Part shown: one piece after another, positions 54,036-63,600 of the stretch
Position numbering within the stretch: the first letter of the stretch is position 1
Layout of the letters: every line of letters starts with the position of its first letter
Source: Myxococcus eversor
GTDB taxonomy: Bacteria; Myxococcota; Myxococcia; Myxococcales; Myxococcaceae
Assembly: GCF_010894455.1 (NCBI RefSeq)
Contig: NZ_JAAIXY010000004.1
Location: 372,001 to 436,000 of the forward strand
DNA length: 64,000 nucleotides
Direction of reading: 5' to 3'
Notes under the pieces: generated by a model
Databases searched by the model: none
Seen by the model: the letters and a program-made list of their open reading frames with translations, nothing else
What the model was told of the DNA's origin: nothing
Made by a program: the position numbers and the translations under genes

Positions 54036-54083
54036 TGTGCGGGGGAGCACGAGCGTGGCCTGCGAATGGAGAGGTGAGCTGAG

Positions 54084-55223
54084 ATGACCCGGATCCTCCT
54101 TGTCTCGGGAAGCGGCGGCGTGGGCAAGACGACGGTGGCGGCGACGACGGGCCTGGCGGCCTCGCGTCGGGGCCTGCGCACGCTGGTCCTCTCCTTCGAC
54201 TCGACCCGGGACTTGAGTGCCTCCTTTGGCCTGGAGGTGCCGGTGCTCCCGGGGGCCAGCGGCCTGCCCGTTCGCCTCAATGACCATCTGCACCTCCAGG
54301 AGTTGGATGTCCCATCGGAGCTTCAGCGCCGCTGGAGCGAAGGCCGTGGCGAAGTGGCCGCGCTCCTGGGCGGTGGGCTGGAGGACGTGACGGCGGAGGA
54401 GGTGGCGCTCACTCCGGGGCTGGACGCGCTGCTGGCGCTCCTCGTGCTCGGCGATTACCTCCGTGCGCGGACGTACGAGTTCATCATCATTGATGGGCCT
54501 GGCACGGGGGACGCGCTGCGCTTCGTCGGCGGCGCGGACGCCGTGAGCTGGTATGCGCGCAGGTCGAGGGCACCGGAGCAGAGTGCTCGGAGGGCGAGGC
54601 CCTCGCGCACGAACCCCGACGTGCTCCACGGGGCCAGTGACAAGCTGATGGACGTGGGCGCGCTGCTGCGCGACCCCACCGTGACGACCCTGCGGCTGGT
54701 GACCACCCATGACAGCCGGGCCGAGCAGGCCACGAGGCGCGCCTGCACGGCGTTCAGTCTGCAAGGCATTGCCCTGGATGGTATCGTCCTCAATCGCCTC
54801 GTGCCGGCGGGGACGGACGAGGTCCTGGAGCGGCACCCCGCTGTCGAAAACCTCCAGCGCCTCGTCGGCCCCATCCCCGTGACAGGGATTGAACTCCAGG
54901 CAGGGGAGGTCGTGGGAGAGGGGACGCTCGAGTCCTTCTCGACGCTGCTCTATCGAGGCGAAGACCCGTCGCGACTCATGGTCATCCATTCCGCGCATGG
55001 GATTGGAAAGGATGCCGTGGATGTGTACAGGCTGGAGGTCAAGCTGCCCTTCGTGAGCAAGGAAGAGGTCACTCTCTCCCGGCGCGAGGCGGAGCTCGTC
55101 ATCCAGGTAGGTGCCTTCCGCCGCAATCTCCTGCTCCCCAGGATGGTTGCGCCGCTCGCCACTGTCGGGGCGAGCATGGATGGCGACAAACTTGTCGTTG
55201 AGTTCAAGAAAGAGAGGGTTTGA
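54084..55223 (+). CDS. ArsA/Get3-like ATPase with C-terminal HSP20-like domain
   Basis: A 379-residue protein of the SIMIBI class. The deviant Walker A GSGGVGKTT (~9-17), the switch I region FDSTRD (~37-42) and FIIIDGPGTGDALRF (Walker B/switch II, ~132-146) are all present, with NR near 232 (IVLNRL). Residues ~305-379 form a beta-sandwich (VYRLEVKLPFV, LVIQVGAFRRNLLLP, LVVEFKK) like the ArsA HSP20-type domain. Known relatives guard tail-anchored proteins or act in arsenite export, but no arsenic genes are nearby. Inside this operon it may handle the membrane-bound pigment machinery. It begins 48 bp after the patatin gene and its stop is 2 bp before the next ATG. Confidence 0.8.
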   Translation: MTRILLVSGSGGVGKTTVAATTGLAASRRGLRTLVLSFDSTRDLSASFGLEVPVLPGASGLPVRLNDHLHLQELDVPSELQRRWSEGRGEVAALLGGGLEDVTAEEVALTPGLDALLALLVLGDYLRARTYEFIIIDGPGTGDALRFVGGADAVSWYARRSRAPEQSARRARPSRTNPDVLHGASDKLMDVGALLRDPTVTTLRLVTTHDSRAEQATRRACTAFSLQGIALDGIVLNRLVPAGTDEVLERHPAVENLQRLVGPIPVTGIELQAGEVVGEGTLESFSTLLYRGEDPSRLMVIHSAHGIGKDAVDVYRLEVKLPFVSKEEVTLSRREAELVIQVGAFRRNLLLPRMVAPLATVGASMDGDKLVVEFKKERV

Positions 55224-55225
55224 AA

Positions 55226-55675
55226 ATGACCTGGCAGAAAAAGCGTTTGCCGAAGGGCTTCTTCCGGCTCGAGACCCAGCCCGAGGAAGGGGCCAAGGTC
55301 GCCGAGGTCGTCGACGCCGTGATTCCAGGAGGAAAAGGCTTCATCCAGCAGCTCTTCCGCGCGAAGAGGGACGTGCTGCAGGCGGTCTCCCACCTGCTCC
55401 AGGCGCAGATTCACGAACTGGAGCACATCGACTCGGCGATCCAGGCGGGGGCACCGCTCAGCCCCCGCATGATGACCATCAAGCAGTTGATGGATGAGGC
55501 CAGCGCGAAGCTCCGCGCGTCCAAGGGCGCTCCCCCCCACGAACCTCCGGCGCACGACCACGCCAGCGCCCCGGGCAATCCCACACACGGCGTCGCGGGA
55601 AGCGCCAGGAGCACGGAAGCGGGGCCGGGCAGCCGCCCCGGGCCCACGGGCCCAGAGAGAATCAAGCCCACCTAG
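55226..55675 (+). CDS. Small amphipathic protein of unknown function
   Basis: A 149-residue protein. ATG 55226 is preferred over an in-frame TTG at 55220; AGAGAGGG lies just upstream. Residues 1-~85 are predicted helical and amphipathic (VAEVVDAVIPGGKGFIQQLF, VLQAVSHLLQAQIHELEHI), and the remaining ~65 are a Pro/Gly/Ala/His-rich disordered tail. The strict pairing with the ArsA-like ATPase suggests a partner or substrate, such as a membrane-surface protein. No family is recognised. A 93-bp gap with no evident terminator precedes the next gene. Confidence 0.65.
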   Translation: MTWQKKRLPKGFFRLETQPEEGAKVAEVVDAVIPGGKGFIQQLFRAKRDVLQAVSHLLQAQIHELEHIDSAIQAGAPLSPRMMTIKQLMDEASAKLRASKGAPPHEPPAHDHASAPGNPTHGVAGSARSTEAGPGSRPGPTGPERIKPT

Positions 55676-55768
55676 TCCGGGTCATCCGCGTCGTACATCC
55701 ACGGTTTTCCTCGCCACGAGGGTGGGCGCTGTCCCGCCACGGGTGAGGTGTCGTCGAGAGGCGGTCTC

Positions 55769-58576
55769 ATGGAGCAGGACGGACAGGGACGTATCCTCGC
55801 GGAGCGACTCGCCGCGCTTTCGCCCGAGCGGCGGGCGTTGCTGGAGCTGGCGCTGAAGGGGCCACGGGCCCCGGCCCCTCGCGCGCCGGGCCCGCGTCCT
55901 TCCATGCGCGAGGTGCTCCAGGAGGGGACGGAGGACTTCGCGACGCTGGCGCTGCTACCGGAGGTCGCTCCGTCGTTCTCCTGGTTGTTGGCGGCGCGGG
56001 GCTCGCGGACGGATGAGCAGTCCCGGCTCCTGGAGGACGCGCACCGCGACCTGCGCGGGGCGTTGTTCAGGGCCGTGGACCTCACCACCTGCGCGCGGGT
56101 CCTCGGCTTCGGGGGCGGTGACGGCCGGGAGTGGGTGGCGCTGGCCCGGCGGCCCGGGACATTTCAAATCATCGGTCATGCGTCCTCGCCCCAGGACGTG
56201 GAGGCGGCCCGCGAGCGCGTGCGGACCCGCTCGTTGGAAGGGCGCATCCAGGTCGTGACGGGCGGGCTGGATTCCGAGGGACTGGAGGCGGGCTTCGATG
56301 TCGCCTTCGGACTGGAGGCCCTCCGCCATCCGGAGGAGCGCGCCTCGCTCTTCGCGGCCCTGGGGAAGAAGGTCCGCGAGGGTGGGCGGCTGGTCCTCGG
56401 GGACGTGTTCCTGAAGACGGGCCTGTCGCTGCCGCACGTCGAGCGGCTGTCCTTGCCCCTCCTGGAGGAGCTGGTCAGCTGGCTCACCACGAATGGCTTC
56501 CTCGTCGTGGACTGCGTGGATGCGGCCCGTGAGGCGGGGAACTTCCTCCACGAGCCCGAGATGGACGCGCGGCTGTCGCAGCTCGGTTGGGGCCACGAGG
56601 ATGCACGTACGGAGGCGGCCCGGGCGTACGAGGTGATGGGAGGTCTGCTCCGAGGAGGCGCGGCGGCGTATCTGCTGCTGACCGCGGAGAAGCGGAGCGA
56701 GCTGGAGCCACGGCAGGTGGAGGCGCTGAACCGCGAGCGCTTGATGACGGTTCCTCGCTACGCCGACCTGCCGCACACGTGGCTGTATGCGCCGAGGTGG
56801 CGGCCCGTCGCGAGCGGTCCACGCCTGGAGGATGCCCCCTCGCCGCCAGGGCACTGTCTTGTCTTCGCCGACAAGGGTGGACTGGGCGGAGCGCTCGCGA
56901 GGCGCGTGGGCGACGCGGGGGGCCGCTGCACCTTCGTCCATCGGGGCGAGGTGTTCCGACAGAACGAAGACGGCGGCTACGAGGTGCCCATCCGGAACCC
57001 GGAGGCCTTCCTCCGGCTGACGGAGGCGCTGTCCGCCGCGGGGACCGTGCCTTCCCACGTCGTGTACCTGTGGGGCCTCGATGTTCCGGAGCCCGAGGGA
57101 CTGACCGTCTCTCAACTCCAGGACGAGACGCTCGATGCGTGTGGCGGCATCCTGTACCTCACCCAGGCGTTGCTCAAGGCGGGCGCGAGCCACCCGGCTT
57201 CGCCTTCGCTCTGGATTGTCACGCGAGGAGCCCAGCGCGCGGAGGACGCGGGAGGCCTGCCGGGCCTGCTGGGTGCTCCGCTCTGGGGCGTGGGGAAGGC
57301 GATTGCCTATGAGCACCCGGAGCTCGACTGCCGCCGGGTCGACGTGGATCCCCAGCGTGGACTGGAAGAGGGCGCACAGGCGCTGTGGACGGAGCTGCGC
57401 TCTCGCGACGAAGAGGACCAGGTCCTGCTGCGCGAAGGGCGCCGCCACGTGCTGCGACTGGCGAGGCACCGACAGTGGGACTGGGAGGGCGCGGGCCACC
57501 TCCAGCTCCGAGCGGACGCCACCTATCTGGTGACAGGGGGCCTGGGCGGCCTGGGCCTCCAGGTGGCGCGGTGGATGGTCGAACGGGGGGCGCGCAACCT
57601 GGTGCTCCTGGGGCGCAAGCGGGCCAGCGACGTGTCCGCGGAGGAGGTGCGGGAGATGCGCGGCCGGGGCGCGGCGATCATCTCGCTCGCGGGCGTGTCC
57701 GTGGACTCGGACCTCGACTTCGTGATGGCGGGCATCTCGAAGAGCATGCCGCCGCTCCGAGGCATCATCCACGCCGCCACCGAGGTGGATGACGGCATCC
57801 TCGTGCACCAGACGCGGGAGCGCCTGGGCCGGGTGTTCGCGGCGAAGGTCTCCGGCGCCTGGAACCTGCATCGGTGGCTCGCGGGCGCGCCGCTGGACTT
57901 CTTCCTCTCGCTGTCCTCCTCCACGTCGTTGATGGGGGCTTCGGGTCAGGGCAACCACCTGGCGGCCACGGCCTTCCTGGACGGACTCGCCGAGTATCGG
58001 CGCTCCATGGGCCTGCCCGGGCAGAGTTCGAGCTGGGGCGCCTGGGCACAGCCGGGAGACGAGGCCGCGGCGGCGCTGGACGCGCGCATGCGCAAGCGGG
58101 GCGTGGGCATGGTGCCGACGCAGCAGGCGTTCTCCATCCTGGAGCAGGTGTTCGGGCCGGTGCCGGCGGTGGTGGGGGTGATGCCCATCCACTGGCCCAC
58201 CTTCCTCGGGGGCCTTCCAGGTGAGGGTCCTCCGCCGTTGTTCGCGGACTTCGGCGGGGATGCCGGCTCGGGCCGTGCGGATGCCGAACGTCGTCGCGAG
58301 CTGCTGCGGCGCGTGCGCGGAGGTTCCGCGGAGGACGGGCGGAGCGCGGTGCTCGAGTGGTTCAGCGAGCGGGTGGCGAAGGTCCTGGAGCTGGGGGCCA
58401 CCCAACTTCCGGAGTCCGAGCAGACGTTGCACGAGCTCGGGCTCGACTCATTGATGGGCGTGGAGCTCAAGAAGCTGCTGCACGCGGAGCTGCGGGTCGA
58501 GTTTCCCCTCCAGGAGCTGCTGGGGGGCAAGAGCGTTGGTGAGCTGTCGGGTTCTCTCTACGAAGCCCTGCGTTGA
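55769..58576 (+). CDS. KS- and AT-less PKS protein MT-KR(atypical)-ACP
   Basis: A 935-residue protein; ATG 55769 is chosen (GAGAGG just upstream) over GTG 55748. A short helical N-terminus is followed by a SAM-dependent C-methyltransferase (~60-310; VLGFGGGDGREW binding loop at ~110, FDVAFGLEALRH). A KR follows (~585-790; GGLGGLG and Lys kept, but His730 and Thr replace the catalytic Tyr and Asn in QGNHLAATAF, the same change as in the hybrid NRPS-PKS). An ACP comes last (GLDSLMGVELKK, ~892). No ketosynthase or acyltransferase is present, so it must act on chains delivered by other proteins. A C-methylation side module fits the variable methylation known for DKxanthenes. Confidence 0.85.
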   Translation: MEQDGQGRILAERLAALSPERRALLELALKGPRAPAPRAPGPRPSMREVLQEGTEDFATLALLPEVAPSFSWLLAARGSRTDEQSRLLEDAHRDLRGALFRAVDLTTCARVLGFGGGDGREWVALARRPGTFQIIGHASSPQDVEAARERVRTRSLEGRIQVVTGGLDSEGLEAGFDVAFGLEALRHPEERASLFAALGKKVREGGRLVLGDVFLKTGLSLPHVERLSLPLLEELVSWLTTNGFLVVDCVDAAREAGNFLHEPEMDARLSQLGWGHEDARTEAARAYEVMGGLLRGGAAAYLLLTAEKRSELEPRQVEALNRERLMTVPRYADLPHTWLYAPRWRPVASGPRLEDAPSPPGHCLVFADKGGLGGALARRVGDAGGRCTFVHRGEVFRQNEDGGYEVPIRNPEAFLRLTEALSAAGTVPSHVVYLWGLDVPEPEGLTVSQLQDETLDACGGILYLTQALLKAGASHPASPSLWIVTRGAQRAEDAGGLPGLLGAPLWGVGKAIAYEHPELDCRRVDVDPQRGLEEGAQALWTELRSRDEEDQVLLREGRRHVLRLARHRQWDWEGAGHLQLRADATYLVTGGLGGLGLQVARWMVERGARNLVLLGRKRASDVSAEEVREMRGRGAAIISLAGVSVDSDLDFVMAGISKSMPPLRGIIHAATEVDDGILVHQTRERLGRVFAAKVSGAWNLHRWLAGAPLDFFLSLSSSTSLMGASGQGNHLAATAFLDGLAEYRRSMGLPGQSSSWGAWAQPGDEAAAALDARMRKRGVGMVPTQQAFSILEQVFGPVPAVVGVMPIHWPTFLGGLPGEGPPPLFADFGGDAGSGRADAERRRELLRRVRGGSAEDGRSAVLEWFSERVAKVLELGATQLPESEQTLHELGLDSLMGVELKKLLHAELRVEFPLQELLGGKSVGELSGSLYEALR

Positions 58577-58596
58577 GTCTTGCAAAGGAGTGGAAT

Positions 58597-60621
58597 GTGT
58601 CTGGTGATTCCGTTCAGGTCCGCTTCGTCGTCGCTCCCTTCCTCCCCGAACACCAGCCCGCGCTGGGGGTGAGCACGCTGATAGGCGTGCTGCGCAATAG
58701 TGGCATCCAGGCGGATGTCAGCTACCTCAACGTCCAGTTCATGCGACAGATTGGCTGGGAGCTCTACTACTACCTCTCCTATGCCACGCCTCCGGAGATC
58801 CTCGCGGGGGAGATGGCCTTCCTGCCGGCCTCTCCCGACCTGCTGCTGGGAGAGATGGTCTTCGCTCCGGCGCTGTGGGGAGACGCGGCCTCGAACTGGG
58901 AGGAGTACGCGGATCTCCTGACGCCGCTGCTGGAGGTGAAGCAGCACACGGAGGGCGCCACCTCGGGCGGAGCCCGGCGTGAGCAGGCGTTGCACTGGGG
59001 TCGCGCCCGCGAGCTGATTCGCGCGCTGCGTGAAGACAGTCCTCGCATCGTCAGACAGTGGGCCCAGGAGATCCTCAAGGACAAGCCGCGCGTCATCGGC
59101 TTCACCTCGACTTTCCAGCAGAGCGTCGCCTCGCTCGCGCTGGCGAAGGAGCTGCGCCGGCTGCTCCCGCGCGAGGAGCTGACGCTCATCATGGGGGGCG
59201 CCAACTGCGAGGCCGACATGGGCAAGGCGCTCGCGGACAACTTCCCCTTCATGGACCACGTCGTGTCCGGAGAGGGCGAAGGCGTCATCGTCGACCTGGT
59301 CAAGAACGTACTGGAGCGCAAGGGAGGACGCCCCCAGCCCCGCTACGTGGCCGCGCCGCAGATTGAGGACATGGACTCGCTGCCGATGCCGGACTTCGAC
59401 CACTACTTCGAGGCCATCAAGGACATGCCGATGGCCAAGCGCGCCAACCTGACGGCGGAGTCGTCTCGGGGCTGCTGGTGGGGGGCCAAATCGCACTGCA
59501 CCTTCTGCGGCCTCAACGGCTCCGGCATGGCGTACCGGAGCAAGAACCCGGGTCTCTTCGTCAAAGAGCTGCGCACGCTGGCGGGGCGCTACGGCTTCAA
59601 CTTCTTCATGATGGCCGACAACATCCTGGACCTGAAATACATCAAGTCGGTGTTCCCCGCGCTCATCGAGCAGGGGGATGAAATCACGATGTTCTATGAG
59701 ACGAAGAGCAACCTCCGGAAGGACCAGTTGGAGCTGATGGTCGCCGGGGGCGTCACCGAATTGCAGCCCGGCATCGAGAGCCTGAGCACGCCCATCCTGG
59801 AGCTGATGGACAAAGGCACCACGCGCCTGCAGAACATCCAGCTCATCAAGTGGTGCGAGGAGTTCGACATCAACGTCAACTGGAACATCCTCTTCGGGTT
59901 CCCGGGCGAGGCGCCCGAGGAGTACGCGGAGATGGCCCGGCTGATTCCCTCCCTGGTCCATCTGCCTCCGCCCGGAGGATGCGGGCGCATCCGCATGGAC
60001 CGGTTCGCGCCGTATTGGAAGACGCCCGAGAAATACAACCTCAAGAACGTGCGCCAGAAGTGGGCGTATGACTATGTCTACGCCGCGCTGCCCGCCGAGG
60101 AGCGCCGGCGCATCGCCTACTACTTCGACTACGACCTCGAGGGCGACATCGACCCGATGGTCTACCTCCAGGACACGTTGAAGCGGACCGAGGAGTGGCG
60201 CGACGGGTTCAGCCGGGGCGTGACGCTGGAGTTGAAGACCGTCCACGGTGTGTCCCACGTGCTGGACACGCGGGACGGGACGTCGCGGGAGACGGAGATA
60301 TCGCCGGATGGCATCCGGCTGTTGAAGGCCCTGGACTCCATCCAGAGCCCTCGGGCCGCGCTCGCGAAGGTGAACGAGGGGCGCGAGGGGGGCCCACTGG
60401 CGGAGGCGGACCTCGAGGTGATGCTCGCGCGGTTCATGGAGTGGGGCTGGGTCATCCACGAGGGCGCTCGACACCTGAGCCTCGTGCTCGACCGGACGGA
60501 GCGCCAGCGCATCATCGACCTGAAGATGGCCGCGCAGTTGGGCAAGCTCGACTGGTCCCGTCTGGGGGCCACGCCCGCCGTGAGCCCGGGCCCCGCGCAG
60601 CGCGTCGCCTCCTCCCACTAG
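58597..60621 (+). CDS. B12-binding radical SAM methyltransferase-like protein (CX7CX2C type)
   Basis: A 674-residue protein. GTG 58597 is chosen because AAAGGAG (58583-58589) stands 7 bp before it; an in-frame TTG at 58573 lacks a ribosome site and would overlap the previous gene. Residues 1-~215 form a Rossmann-like cobalamin-binding domain (PALGVSTLIGVL, VIGFTSTFQQS, MGGANCEADMG). The radical SAM barrel starts near 285 with Cys293-x7-Cys301-x2-Cys304 inside RGCWWG...CTFCGLNG. This is the spacing of the RiPP maturation C-methyltransferase family (TIGR03975-type), not the usual Cx3Cx2C. Later motifs are ETKSNL, LQPGIESLS and NILFGFPGE. It would methylate an unactivated carbon via Cbl and SAM; the substrate in this PKS context is unknown. 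It lies 20 bp after the MT-KR-ACP gene. Confidence 0.85.
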   Translation: MSGDSVQVRFVVAPFLPEHQPALGVSTLIGVLRNSGIQADVSYLNVQFMRQIGWELYYYLSYATPPEILAGEMAFLPASPDLLLGEMVFAPALWGDAASNWEEYADLLTPLLEVKQHTEGATSGGARREQALHWGRARELIRALREDSPRIVRQWAQEILKDKPRVIGFTSTFQQSVASLALAKELRRLLPREELTLIMGGANCEADMGKALADNFPFMDHVVSGEGEGVIVDLVKNVLERKGGRPQPRYVAAPQIEDMDSLPMPDFDHYFEAIKDMPMAKRANLTAESSRGCWWGAKSHCTFCGLNGSGMAYRSKNPGLFVKELRTLAGRYGFNFFMMADNILDLKYIKSVFPALIEQGDEITMFYETKSNLRKDQLELMVAGGVTELQPGIESLSTPILELMDKGTTRLQNIQLIKWCEEFDINVNWNILFGFPGEAPEEYAEMARLIPSLVHLPPPGGCGRIRMDRFAPYWKTPEKYNLKNVRQKWAYDYVYAALPAEERRRIAYYFDYDLEGDIDPMVYLQDTLKRTEEWRDGFSRGVTLELKTVHGVSHVLDTRDGTSRETEISPDGIRLLKALDSIQSPRAALAKVNEGREGGPLAEADLEVMLARFMEWGWVIHEGARHLSLVLDRTERQRIIDLKMAAQLGKLDWSRLGATPAVSPGPAQRVASSH

Positions 60622-60630
60622 GCCCCGGCG

Positions 60631-63600
60631 ATGTCCAACGACTCGACGTCCTCCCCACCGGAGGAGATGACGCCCCTGCAGCGGGCGGCCCTGGCCATCA
60701 AGACCCTCCGGGCGAGGGTGGAGGGCCTGGAGCATGCGCGCTCGGAGCCCATCGCCATCATCGGCATGGGGTGCCGCTTCCCCGGGGGGGCGGACACCCC
60801 GGGGCGGTATTGGGAGCTGCTTCGCGCGGGAGTCGACGCGGTGGGGCCGGTGCCCGCGGACCGCTGGGACGCGGGGGCCTATTACGCCGAGGACCCCGAC
60901 GCCGCGTGGAAGATGACCGTCCGCGAGGGGGGCTTCCTCTCACAGCCCATCGCCGCGTTCGACTGCGAGTTCTTCGGGCTGTCGCCCCGCGAGGCGAGCT
61001 ACGTCGACCCCCAGCAGCGGTTGATGCTGGAGGTTGCCTGGGAGTCCCTGGAGGACGCTGGGATTGCGCCGGGCTCGCTGGCCGGAAGTGACACGGGGGT
61101 GTACGTCGGCTTCCTCAGCAGCGACTACGGGCGCGTCCCCTTCAACGCGCTGCCGACCCGGGACCTCCCCTACATGGGGACCGGGAACGAGCTGAGCTTC
61201 TCGGCGGGGCGCGTCTCGTATGTATTAGGATTGCAGGGCCCGTCCATGGTGGTCGCGACGGCGTGCTCCTCCGCGCTCGTCTCGGCCCACCTCGCATGTC
61301 AGGCATTGCGCCAGGGCGAGTGCTCGCTGGCGCTGGCCGGGGGCGTGAATCTCATCCTGCATCCGGACAACAACATCGTCCTGTCCAAGATGCGGGCGCT
61401 GGCGCCGGATGGGCGCTCGAAGACCTTCGATGCGTCCGCCAACGGGTACGGGCGTGGCGAGGGGTGCGGCGTCCTGGTGCTCAAGCGCCTCTCGGACGCG
61501 CTGCGGGACAAGGACCGCATCCACGCCGTCATCCGGGGCTCGGCGGTGAACCATGACGGGCCCAGCGGGGGCCTGACGGTGCCCCACGGTCCCGCGCAGG
61601 AGAAGCTCTTGCGCAAGGCGCTGAAGTCCGCGGGCCTTTCGCCTTCGGACGTGCGCTACGTGGAAGCGCATGGGACGGGGACACCGCTGGGAGACCCCAT
61701 CGAGCTGCGGGCCCTCGATGCGGTGCTCGGTGTGGGGCGAAGCGCGGAGGAGCCGCTCATCGTCGGCTCGGTGAAGACGAACCTGGGCCACCTGGAGTCC
61801 GCCGCCGGCGCCGCGGGCCTCATCAAGGTCGCGCTGTCGCTGCGCCATGGCGAGATACCGCCGCATCTCCATTTCCGTCATCCCAGCCCGGCCATCGACT
61901 GGGACCAGCTGCGGCTCCGGATTCCCACGCAACTGACGGCGTGGCCCGCGGGGCCCCGGGTCGCGGGAACCAGCGGGTTCGGGCTCAGCGGCGTCAACGC
62001 CCATGTCCTCGTCGAGCAAGCGCCGCCCGAGCCGCCCAGGGCACCGGAGGCGTTCCCGAGGCCCGTCCACCTCCTGGCGTTGTCGGCCCGGAGTCAGGAG
62101 GCGCTGGGTGCGCTCGCGCTGCGCTACGAGGAGGCCCTCGGTGGAGCCGAGCTGGCCGCCCAGCCACTGGAGGACATCTGCTTCACCGCGAACACCGGGC
62201 GCACCCACTTCCAGCACCGCCTCGCCGTCCTCGGGGAGACGCGGGAGGGCCTGCGCGAGCAGCTCCAGACGTTCCTCGCGGGACGTGACGCGCCGCCGCC
62301 GGTGCCGCGTGTCGGGGGCGCGCCGCGCATCGCCTTCCTGTTCACGGGGCAGGGCTCGCAGCGGCTCGGGATGGGAGAGGAGCTCTTCCGGACCGAGCCC
62401 GTCTTCCGTCAGACGCTGCTGCGCTGTGACGAGGTGTTGGCGCCCCTGATGGGACAGTCGCTCCTGGAGCTGCTGTACCCGTCCGCGCGCGACGACCTCG
62501 CCCGCGCGCGACTGGATGCGACTGGCAACACGCAGCCGGCGCTGTTCGCGCTCGAGTACGCGCTGGCACGGACGTGGATGGCGTGGGGCATCGTCCCGGA
62601 CTTCGTGATGGGGCACTCGGTCGGTGAGTTGGTGGCGGCGTGCGTGGCCGACGTCTTCACGTTGGAGGAGGGACTTCAACTCGTCGCGGCGCGCGCGCGG
62701 CTGATGCAGTCGCTTCCCTCGGGGGGCGCGATGGCCGCTGTCTCCGCGGACCCGGCGCTGGTGGAGGAGTTGCTGCCCCGGTACGCGGGACAGGTCTCCA
62801 TCGCGGCGCTCAATGGTCCGCGCAGCGTCGTCATCTCGGGCCGCGAGGGCGCGGTGAGTGACTGCCTTGGCGAGCTGAACAAGCGGGGCAAGCGCGGCTC
62901 TCCGCTGCGGGTGTCCCACGCATTCCATTCGGCCCTGATGGACCCCATCCTCGACGCGTATTCGCGCGAGGTGGCCAAGGTCCGGCTTCAGCCACCGGCC
63001 ATCCCGCTCATCTCCAACGTGAGCGGCCACGAGGCGGGTCCGGAGCTGATGGAACCCCGGTACTGGGTGGAGCAGCTCCGAGGGCCCGTGAGGTTCGCAC
63101 GGAGCATGGAGACGCTGAGCAGGGCTGGAGTCACGGCCTTCCTGGAAGTGGGGCCCAAGCCGACCCTCGCGGCGATGGGACAGGAGTGTGTCGCGGGGGA
63201 GGGGACGCTCTGGGTGGCGAGCCTGCGGCCGGAGCGCTCGGACTGGCGTCAGATGTTGGAGGGGCTCGCTGCCCTCTACGGGGCGGGTGCGACGGTGAAG
63301 TGGCACGGGCTGGACGAGGGGCGGGAGCGGCGCAAGGTCGCGCTGCCGGGATACCCCTTCCAGCGGAAGAGGCACTGGATGGAGCTGGCTGGCACGGGTT
63401 GGGATCGTCAGGGCGTGCGCGCCCGGAGCGCCGCGGGCGTCCACCCGCTCCTGGGGAATCGACAGGCCTCGCCGGCCCGGGTGCAACAGTTCGAGTCCTC
63501 GTTGGGGCCCGCGACGCCGGCCTTCCTCCGGGACCATGCCGTCTACGGGCAGGTCGTCGTGCCGGGCGCGGCCTACGTGGAGATGGGGCTCGCCGCGGGC

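Noticed and set aside
58573..58596. TTG start for the radical SAM gene overlapping the MT-KR-ACP stop
   Set aside because: No ribosome site, while GTG 58597 has AAAGGAG at ideal spacing.
58640..58800. A hidden RiPP precursor gene for the radical SAM protein
   Set aside because: The short gaps on either side (20 and 9 bp) leave no room, and the preceding small gene (55226) is over 2.5 kb away with no leader-core pattern.
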